Shown here in pieces: positions 7,695 to 15,000 of a DNA stretch of 27,002 bases. Source of the stretch: an uncultured Bacteroidales bacterium (GTDB taxonomy: Bacteria; Bacteroidota; Bacteroidia; Bacteroidales; Paludibacteraceae); contig CALCGX010000131.1 in the NCBI GenBank assembly GCA_937901225.1, positions 1 to 27,002 of the forward strand. Direction: 5' to 3'. A program made the position numbers and the translations under genes. The notes under the pieces are model-generated. The model was not told the origin of the DNA, made no database searches, and saw only the letters and a program-made list of their open reading frames with translations. Within the stretch, counting starts at the first letter, position 1. Each line of letters begins with the position of its first letter.

Positions 7695-9070
7695 TGAAAA
7701 AAACATTGGTTATATTGCTGCTAACAGCAGCGATAGGAATGTCGGCACAGGAAGTGCCGACATTTTTTCCACGCAAGTTCTTGTTGGAGCATTTCACAAG
7801 TGCAAATTGTAATGAATGTCCGATGGGCATGAAGTATATCGTGGAGTATTTGGACAAGCAAACGACTCCTTATATATGGGTGAGTCATCATGCTGTGTAT
7901 GGCACGGATGAATACACAATCCCTACTAGTAATGCCATTGCGAAGAACTATTTAGGCATAAATACCGTACCTAGTGTGGTGTTTAATCGTAGTGAGCAAG
8001 ATGGTTTGTTGGTGATAAAAGCATGGGACTTAGATTATTGGAATGCAGATGGAAGAAAAGTGGCAGATGACACGTTGTCTGAAGCATCTGTGGTAATTGA
8101 GCATCAGTTTGATATGGCAACTCGCCGTTTGGATGTGACGGTGAGTGGTCAGGTGGCAAATACGAATAGAAAAGAATATCTGCTTAACATATTGATTAAG
8201 GAGAACGGCTTGGTGGGTAAACAGGAAGACGCGTTTTGCTCTTGGAAAGGGGCTAAGTGGAAAGAGTATATGCACCCTCGTGTGGTTCGCGATATAGTGA
8301 CTGCCACCTTTGGCGATACGGTCAAGGTGGAGAATCAGGCATATAGCTATACGAAAAGTTATGTTATAGATGAAGAATGGATACCTGAAAACTGCTGTGT
8401 GGTAGCATATCTAACTCCGCTGGAGAAGAGTCCTGTGATCAATGCAGAGCAAGTGGCATTGGTGGCAGGTACCGAAGGTGGCGAGCAGTATGGTCCATAT
8501 GGCATTACCGAGGGTAAGGGACCTAATACGAGTATCAGTTTTGATAGCGTGAGCGTAACAAGATTGAGCAATGGTCAGTTGGAGATGATGATGAGTTCCT
8601 CTAAGACGATAAATACCAAATTCGGGATATGCAAGCAAGTGGGTTATGTGTGTGTGAATACGGAAGATAGTGTGCTGATACCAGGTACCTACCCTATTGA
8701 AGATAGCGGCGATGAGGGTACAATCACTGCGGGCTATCGTGTGGACGAAGAAGAGCGATTGGATGGAAGTAGGTTGCTATATGCAGTATCGACAGATCTG
8801 CAGAATGGTATTGTAACCCCTATACATCATTGGCGCATGAGCAGTGGTGAGATGGTGGTGGATGAGGATGGCAATATTTCCTTGAACTTCACCACCTACA
8901 ATGGCACAAGTGTGACAGCGACAGCGGTGTATGATTTTTCGCCAGCGGTTACAGGAGTGGAGGATGTTGAGGGGTTCAGGAGTTTAGAGGTTCAGAAGGT
9001 GTTAAGAGATGGGCATGTGTTGATAGAGAAGCAAGGACGATGGTACACTGTTTGGGGCTATAGGTTATAG
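7694..9070 (+). CDS. Secreted Omp28-like thioredoxin-fold protein with C-terminal tail
   Basis: A 458-residue protein with a signal peptide (MKKTLVILLLTAAIGMSAQ, cleavage after AQ). Residues 25-100 resemble Omp28/thioredoxin-fold proteins: LLEHFTSANCNEC with a CxxC pair at Cys39/Cys42, and a Val-Pro at 92-93 before a beta strand, the usual cis-proline place. Beta-rich sequence follows. Residues about 328-415 (GTYPIEDS... to VTATAVYDF) match a module at 728-813 of the 855-residue protein encoded opposite. Residues 435-458 (KVLRDGHVLIEKQG...) match the tail of both large neighbours. The ATG overlaps the pulA stop (TAATG), so translation is probably coupled. A redox or adhesin role is possible; the function is unknown. 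Confidence 0.75.
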   Translation: MKKTLVILLLTAAIGMSAQEVPTFFPRKFLLEHFTSANCNECPMGMKYIVEYLDKQTTPYIWVSHHAVYGTDEYTIPTSNAIAKNYLGINTVPSVVFNRSEQDGLLVIKAWDLDYWNADGRKVADDTLSEASVVIEHQFDMATRRLDVTVSGQVANTNRKEYLLNILIKENGLVGKQEDAFCSWKGAKWKEYMHPRVVRDIVTATFGDTVKVENQAYSYTKSYVIDEEWIPENCCVVAYLTPLEKSPVINAEQVALVAGTEGGEQYGPYGITEGKGPNTSISFDSVSVTRLSNGQLEMMMSSSKTINTKFGICKQVGYVCVNTEDSVLIPGTYPIEDSGDEGTITAGYRVDEEERLDGSRLLYAVSTDLQNGIVTPIHHWRMSSGEMVVDEDGNISLNFTTYNGTSVTATAVYDFSPAVTGVEDVEGFRSLEVQKVLRDGHVLIEKQGRWYTVWGYRL

Positions 9071-9159
9071 GACGCTTCGTTATAGGACGGCACGGAGTGC
9101 CTATAGGACGCTCGCGTTGCGAGCTATAGGTTATAGGCGAGAGGTGAAAGGTGAAAGGC
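9058..9159. repeat. CTATAGG repeat and hairpin cluster overlapping a gene end
   Basis: The word CTATAGG or TTATAGG occurs seven times. TATAGGACG copies are separated by short hairpins: GGCAC/GTGCC (9089-9101) and GCTCGC/GCGAGC (9110-9124). The right part runs as heptamers (CTATAGG, TTATAGG, CGAGAGG, TGAAAGG twice). The left end supplies the last codons (Tyr-Arg-Leu) and stop of the Omp28-like gene. A related copy, CTATAGGACGG, lies near 17194. Confidence 0.75.
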
Positions 9160-9166
9160 AAAATAT

Positions 9167-9204
9167 AAAAAATGGACTCCCTCACATAAGGAAGCCCATT
9201 TTTT
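9167..9204. terminator. Bidirectional terminator between convergent genes
   Basis: An imperfect hairpin flanked by A6 and T6 runs: AAAAAATGG, then CTCCCT, loop CACAT, AAGGAAG and CCATTTTTT. It lies between two convergent genes. The right arm shares AAGGAAGCCCATTTTTT with the terminator at 11934-11970. Confidence 0.75.
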
Positions 9205-9236
9205 GATTATCTTAATTCTAAATTCTTAATTCAAAA

Positions 9237-11804
9237 TTATTTTACAAGTGCGCCGTTAGCGTTGTAGGTTTTACCATTGTGGATGATAAAGAGTTGACCG
9301 TTGATGAGGCGCTTGCTGCTATTGGTGTTGCCAGGCGTGATATCCTCTACAGCACTTTGAGCTGGGTTGTAGTGGAGTTTTACAGGAAGATCATACGAGT
9401 TGACTGCATCAACTTCAAAACTCAATTTACCATTAACCTTCTTAATCGTTACGGTACCATCTACCAAGCAGTAAATACCCTCTTGGTCATAATACAAATC
9501 CCCATCCTCTACAAAAGTGTAGCAGAAATAAGATTGGATAGGACCGCCACCTATCGCTATACCAGGACTGGCAAATACAGTACCGAGTGCCATTGATTTA
9601 TTGATTGGATAAACACCCTCTGGGATTGTGATTTCTGCATCCACATGATCAACCATGAAGACCATTGCAGTTACATTAGAATAATCAGAAGCTATGATAT
9701 CAAAAAATAACTCATTATGGCTCTTTACATATTCTGTAGTAAAGTCACAATATGAATCTGCAGGATAGGTATAATCCACTTCGCCCTCTTCTGAATCATC
9801 CACTAGATGCTCATGCGCATATTTGGTCTTGAAGGTAAGATCGTATTGTACTGCATTGTCGCAAATAAATGAAGCTACGGCAGTAAGGACTTTGTTCTCC
9901 ACAGTAACAGTCATAGTTCCCTTTTGCACAGCGAATATATCATATTCTTTGGTAGTACTATTCCACTCTTGTACATAGGTCTCGGCAATATTGAAGTCGT
10001 TGTGACCGAACTGACCATCGTTGTAGAAGGTTCCTTCTGCACTTTTGTTCTCGATACGATCCACTTGCACTTTTGCCATCAAAGCAGCCTTATCATCATC
10101 ACTCATACCATCAAGAATGAAAGTACCAATAGATAATGCGTTAGTGAACTCTACTGCTGCTTCGTTAGCAAGTCCGTCGAAGGTATAGGTAACCGTCTTG
10201 GTAGGAACCGGTACGGCGTAAAACATCGAGATATTGTAGCGGCAAGAGTCGAAACCAAGTACCGAAGCTGTGAGGAAAGTGGAGTCATTGCGTTGGAAAA
10301 TATTACCTGAAACTTCTGCAAAATCTACTGCAATATCCTCTGGGAAACCTTCCGCGTCTGTTGTATGATGGACAATGAATGTTTGCTCCATATGCAAGTT
10401 GTAATGATCAAAGTCGCCACCCATCTCCAATACTTGGTCAATATTGAGGATATCGAATGATACCGAATACTCGCGATTGTAGTTAGCCAATTGTACTTCT
10501 TTGAGACCGAGGTGGTCGATGTAGTAATAGGATTTAGCCGAATTGGTGAAATTGAGGTCAAGTGATCTAGCCTCTTCTACGCCATAGACGAGTTGCATGA
10601 TATAGTATTTGTGGTCCGTACCGAGCATCTCAATGTCCACTTGGTAGCCCTTGAGAGCGTTGCCAGAAACTTTGATGGTACATTGCATGGATGTAAGCTC
10701 TGTGCCATTTTTCTTGTCGGTGAGGTACACATATGCACTACCGCCAGAATACACAGCAGGCGATGTGATTCGGTTGGCATTGTAGCCTGCCATGAGCTCA
10801 TAGTAGGCGTTGTTAGCCGTAATGAGGATGGTTTGGTCGGACATTCCATACGTATCGTCGATAAGCATGTTGTTGCAGGTGAATCGAACGGTGTCGACAG
10901 GAATGATGGGTGCCTCCATTGCTACATTGTAGAAACTAGCGTCGGTGGTCAATGCTTCGAATAGGAGTACATATGAAACGCCACCAGCCTGATTAGCATC
11001 GCTATAGACAACACCCTCTAGCTCCATGATTTCGTATGAATTGTTGCGGTGGATGAGCTTGTAGTTCTCAGTATCCATGATTTTGTGGGAATAGTATCCT
11101 TCTATTCCTGTTTCGGTAAAGAATGTCAGATCCACATCCATGGTATCATTTTTGCCTGCGATGCGGAAACGGTCCTCTTCTGGAGTGACTTGGCAGTTAA
11201 GAATAGCTACATCGTATTTCACTCTTGGTCGGATGATCTTGTGCTCGGCATGAACCTTGAAATAGCCATACTCTTCGCCATCCACACCCATAGTCACTAG
11301 CATGACTGCATCTAAGGTATATTTGATGAGGCTCTCGTCGAGTCTCTCTTCTTGGATAGTTAGATCGCAAGTTTTGTAATAGTGGGTTTTTCCGTCAGCT
11401 TCTGGGAACATACACCAAGAGAATAAATCATCATCAAGATCTTCTTCGGTATAGGTGCCTGCAGGGCTCTCTGGAGTACCGCCATAGATATCAAAGATGA
11501 ATTGGTAGCGGTCATTCTTGAGTGTGATATACCAATCGCCACCGACAACAACTGTATCTCCATTACGGTTTACGATGGTCTCAACAGGTGTGTACATAGG
11601 ATCATCGTAGAAACTTTTGAAGATGACCTCGGTGGTATCATGCGCATTGATTTGCGCAGGTGCTTGAGCCAATGTAGAGAGCGATTTGATGGTGTTGCTC
11701 AAACGCTGTTGCTGCATCATGGCTTTGAAGGCTTGTGGTTTGGACTGTGCTACGGCAGCCAAAGACAAACAAGTAAGTAGGATGATTGAGAGAATCTTTT
11801 TCAT
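9237..11804 (-). CDS. Large secreted beta-module protein with C-terminal tail, function unknown
   Basis: 855 residues with a signal peptide (MKKILSIILLTCLSLAAVAQ). No catalytic motif is recognised. After an Ala/Gln-rich linker it appears built of several beta-rich modules of about 90-150 residues. Examples are 90-188 (GGDWYITL... with PAGTYTEEDL), 323-408 (ILITANNAYYELMAGY to YIMQLVYG), 588-662 and 694-813 (ELFFDII... to LPVKLHYN). The last module matches residues 328-415 of the Omp28-like protein, including the spacing to Val-Glu-Asp. The final 25 residues (NGQLFIIHNGKTYNANG then ALVK) match the tail of the 1658-residue neighbour. It has its own promoter upstream and a shared terminator downstream. 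Surface or extracellular location is inferred. Confidence 0.75.
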   Translation of the reverse strand: MKKILSIILLTCLSLAAVAQSKPQAFKAMMQQQRLSNTIKSLSTLAQAPAQINAHDTTEVIFKSFYDDPMYTPVETIVNRNGDTVVVGGDWYITLKNDRYQFIFDIYGGTPESPAGTYTEEDLDDDLFSWCMFPEADGKTHYYKTCDLTIQEERLDESLIKYTLDAVMLVTMGVDGEEYGYFKVHAEHKIIRPRVKYDVAILNCQVTPEEDRFRIAGKNDTMDVDLTFFTETGIEGYYSHKIMDTENYKLIHRNNSYEIMELEGVVYSDANQAGGVSYVLLFEALTTDASFYNVAMEAPIIPVDTVRFTCNNMLIDDTYGMSDQTILITANNAYYELMAGYNANRITSPAVYSGGSAYVYLTDKKNGTELTSMQCTIKVSGNALKGYQVDIEMLGTDHKYYIMQLVYGVEEARSLDLNFTNSAKSYYYIDHLGLKEVQLANYNREYSVSFDILNIDQVLEMGGDFDHYNLHMEQTFIVHHTTDAEGFPEDIAVDFAEVSGNIFQRNDSTFLTASVLGFDSCRYNISMFYAVPVPTKTVTYTFDGLANEAAVEFTNALSIGTFILDGMSDDDKAALMAKVQVDRIENKSAEGTFYNDGQFGHNDFNIAETYVQEWNSTTKEYDIFAVQKGTMTVTVENKVLTAVASFICDNAVQYDLTFKTKYAHEHLVDDSEEGEVDYTYPADSYCDFTTEYVKSHNELFFDIIASDYSNVTAMVFMVDHVDAEITIPEGVYPINKSMALGTVFASPGIAIGGGPIQSYFCYTFVEDGDLYYDQEGIYCLVDGTVTIKKVNGKLSFEVDAVNSYDLPVKLHYNPAQSAVEDITPGNTNSSKRLINGQLFIIHNGKTYNANGALVK

Positions 11805-11858
11805 GCCAGTATTGTTGATGAAATGTTATTTATGAAAGTATTTTACAAAAACAGGCGA

Positions 11859-11890
11859 CAAAGGTAGTAAAAATTTGCAGAATATGCAAA
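11859..11890 (-). promoter_or_regulatory. Promoter for the 855-residue protein gene
   Basis: On the minus strand the -7 box is TACCTTTG (plus-strand CAAAGGTA, 11859-11866) and the -33 box TTTG (plus-strand CAAA, 11887-11890), with a 20-bp spacer. The leader is about 45-50 nt. Confidence 0.8.
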
Positions 11891-11894
11891 TTTT
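11870..11894. promoter_or_regulatory. Perfect inverted repeat over the -33 box (candidate operator)
   Basis: Two 10-bp arms, AAAATTTGCA (11870-11879) and TGCAAATTTT (11885-11894), separated by 5 bp. The right arm contains the -33 element and the left arm fills the spacer, where a repressor or activator dimer could act. Operator function is inferred from position and symmetry only. Confidence 0.5.
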
Positions 11895-11922
11895 AGTTGA
11901 AAGTTTATAGTTTAAAGTTTAA
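11895..11922. repeat. 7-bp tandem array (AGTTTAA family)
   Basis: Four consecutive heptamers: AGTTGAA, AGTTTAT, AGTTTAA and AGTTTAA, just upstream of the -33 box of the 855-residue gene. The same 7-bp family occurs inverted inside pulA. Confidence 0.7.
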
Positions 11923-11933
11923 GGGCAGGGAAT

Positions 11934-11970
11934 AAAAATAGGCTCCCCCTAAAAGGAAGCCCATTTTTTA
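11934..11970 (-). terminator. Terminator after the 1658-residue protein gene
   Basis: On the minus strand an A run, ATGGGCTTCC, a short loop, GGGGAGCCTAT and a T run form a stem completed by two G-U pairs. It lies 50 bp after the stop codon. Its GGGCTTCCTT arm is the same as in the terminator at 9167-9204. Confidence 0.75.
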
Positions 11971-12019
11971 TATTCATTAGTCCAACTTCTAATAGCGAAG
12001 CTGTCTAACTGCTAACATC

Positions 12020-15000
12020 TTATTTTACGATAGCACCGTTAGCGTTGTATTGAACATCTCCCTTCTTGATGATGAGTTGACCATTTTGGATCATCTTAAC
12101 AGGTTTAACTGTTACGGTAACGTTCTCAAGATCATCGGTGAGAGTGGAACCAGAGATGGTAATGTCGATAGCTACACCAGCCATTGGGTTTTGAACGATA
12201 CCAGTAGCAGTGATTACATTGTCAACAGTGGTAACGGTCAATGTACCCTCGCCGAATCCTAACCATGGATCGTCATCTTCCCAACCACCTACGGTTACGG
12301 TTGACATAATCTCAGATGGCTCAGTAGCCTCTGGGTAGTAAACAGGAACCTCAACCAATACTGGGTAGTCAAGACCATCTTCCTCGTTGTGCCATACGCC
12401 AGTCATCTTGAGTGAGTAGTCATAATCGTCGCCGAAGATGATAAATTTCTCAACTTCAACAACAGCGTTCTCAACAATCACAACGGTAGCCTCCATAGGA
12501 GCTGCAGACATGGTGAGGTGGAGTTCAATATTCTGACCATTCCATTCGCAGCGTACAATAGCCTTTGCAGATGGAGCAAATGCATCAACTTCAAAAACAG
12601 TACCCTCTACGAAGGTAGCTTCTGTACCCATGATAGATACTGAACTCTCAGACTTCACTTGCCATTCACCGGTAAGTGGATTGCTATCACCAAGAGCAAG
12701 AACTACCTGTACTTGGAATGCTGTACTTGGACCACCAGTGATAATCATGTTGTCAAGATCAAACGCCATATTGGTGATCTCATCCTCGTAAATTTGGCAA
12801 TCAGCACCCTTAGCCAATGTAGCCTCCAATGAGTAGATAGTAGCATCTGCTACGAGGGTGATCAAGAGTGTGTTAGCCTCTTCGCCCTCTACTACCTCAA
12901 CAGCAGTTGCAGCAGCGGTAGCCTCAACAGCCTCTTCAAGGATAAGTTGATCCACATATTTAGGAGCATCAAAACCTGCGGTAATATCAAGAATCATAAC
13001 GCTATTAAGCTTACCATCAGGGGTAGCGAATGGAGCAACCATCAATACTTGCTCACCTACGGTTACGTAAGTAGCACCATTGTACTTCTTACCTAGATCC
13101 TCGGTGAGAGCAATAGAAGTAGCGATCTCAACGTTGTTAGTAGCAGACTCTACGATCTCAGTTGGGTTGATGAGCTCAGCATCGAGTACCCAGTTCATCT
13201 CGCCGAGAGGAGAAGCGTTCAACTCATATTGAGTACCTACGGTAGTCTCAAGAGCGATAGCGTCGTTGATATCGTAGAAGAAGTAGTGGTCGTTGTGGTT
13301 AAGATCTGGATCTACGTAAACGCCGTCAATAACGCGGTAAGAAGATACGCGTGCCCATGCGCTAGTAGCGTGGATACCTGTCATGAAGATCTCCATGTTA
13401 TCAGAAGTTCCCTTAACAGCCATGGTGAGACCTTGTTTAGAGCGGAACCAGTTAGAAGACATCTTAGATGTGAACAAGATAGATGGAGCATCGTGAAGAT
13501 CGTTCCAGATATAGATGCGGGTCTCACCACGTTTGTAACCAGCGTCAACATAACCATCAGCTTGGCAAATCATATAGTTGTTGGCGATGAGCTTGCCATC
13601 CTCTGTGATAGCGATATCAGAGATAGCGAGGAGGTCACCTGCGTTCTCAGAATCGCGAGCGATAACACCGTTTTGGAGGAGCTCGAGGATAGTACTGTCA
13701 GTTACCTCATAGATGTGAGCGGTACCGTCGGTCTCGTGGGTGAGAACGATAGTGCTCTCGCCGTTCTGGATAGCACGTTTAACCACACCTACCATCTCAG
13801 TTACAACTGCTGGATCTGGCAACAACTCGCCTATGTGGAATGCATACTTAGCAGCAGCTGGAGTAACTACTTGACCAGAGTATGGCATAGCCCAACCTAC
13901 GAGTTTCTCAGAAGAGTTACCGCAAGCATAGAGGTTACCAGCGTAGTCGAATGCGAAGTCGTTGAGGTTGCTTCCTACAATAGCCATATCGATAACAGTC
14001 TCCTCGGTCAATACAGGAGCGCCGTTAGCGTCTTTAGAAACAGCGTAGATAGTAGCCTTCTTAGCTGCACCATTGTTACCTGCTACAACGAGCTTGGTAA
14101 AGTCGTTGTTGAAGCGGATACCAGCTTGACGAACGTTGCTCCAAATAAGTTTAGCATCTTCAACACCGTCAGCGTTGATGTGAACCAAACCTGGGTTAGC
14201 GTCATTAGCAGTACCACGGTAAGAAGCAATCCAGAGACCACCCTCGTTGTCGTACTCTACTTGAGTACCTGTGTAGTTGATAGCGTATTTGCCCTCAACC
14301 AATGCTTTAGTAGGAGCAGTAGTCCACTCAGTAGCTGTTCCAAGGTTATACTCGTCAAGACGGAAGCCATTCATGGCAGTTCCAATACCCGCGATGTTTG
14401 CTGAATACATAGCCAATTGCAAATTCTCACCTGCGCCCTTCACGTCGAAACCTGAGTTAGGAGCAGCAACAAAGTTGCTATCAGCGTCAATAAGCTCAGC
14501 TTGCTCATTCAAAGTACCCTTGAATACAGGTGTCCACTCGTTCATGTTAGCAGGGTTAACCTCCCAAAGGTAGTTACCATCGGTGTTGAGGGAAGTAACG
14601 AAGATACGACCGTCCTCAGAGATACGGATACGACGTGGAGAATAAGCAGTAGAACCAGGAGCATCTGCACGACCATTTGTAAACTCGATACCACCATTGT
14701 AACCTGGAAGTTCGCCGTTAGGGATCAAGTCAAGTGATGGAGTAAATGCGAAGATACCTGCACCGTAGTTAGAAGAAACATATCCGCTTGCAATACCCTT
14801 AACAGAGTGCATACCCTCGTTGATGAGAAGCATACCGAAAGTTGCGTTCTCTGGGTTGTTGTCGATATCCAAACCTGATGGGTGGTAGAAGCTATAGATT
14901 TTCTCCTCTTGGGTTGGAACCTCTACGGAAGTACCGTTAACCTCTACTGACCATGTGAGCATGCGACCTTGTGGAAGATCTGCTACTGGGATAGCTACGG

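Noticed and set aside
9058..9160. A possible insertion sequence remnant
   Set aside because: There is no transposase fragment, target duplication or long terminal inverted repeat; the structure fits short palindromic repeats better.
13229..14404. A 391-codon open frame on the plus strand
   Set aside because: It is antisense to the giant secreted protein, has no signal peptide, recognisable motif or promoter, and arises from the codon bias of the true gene.
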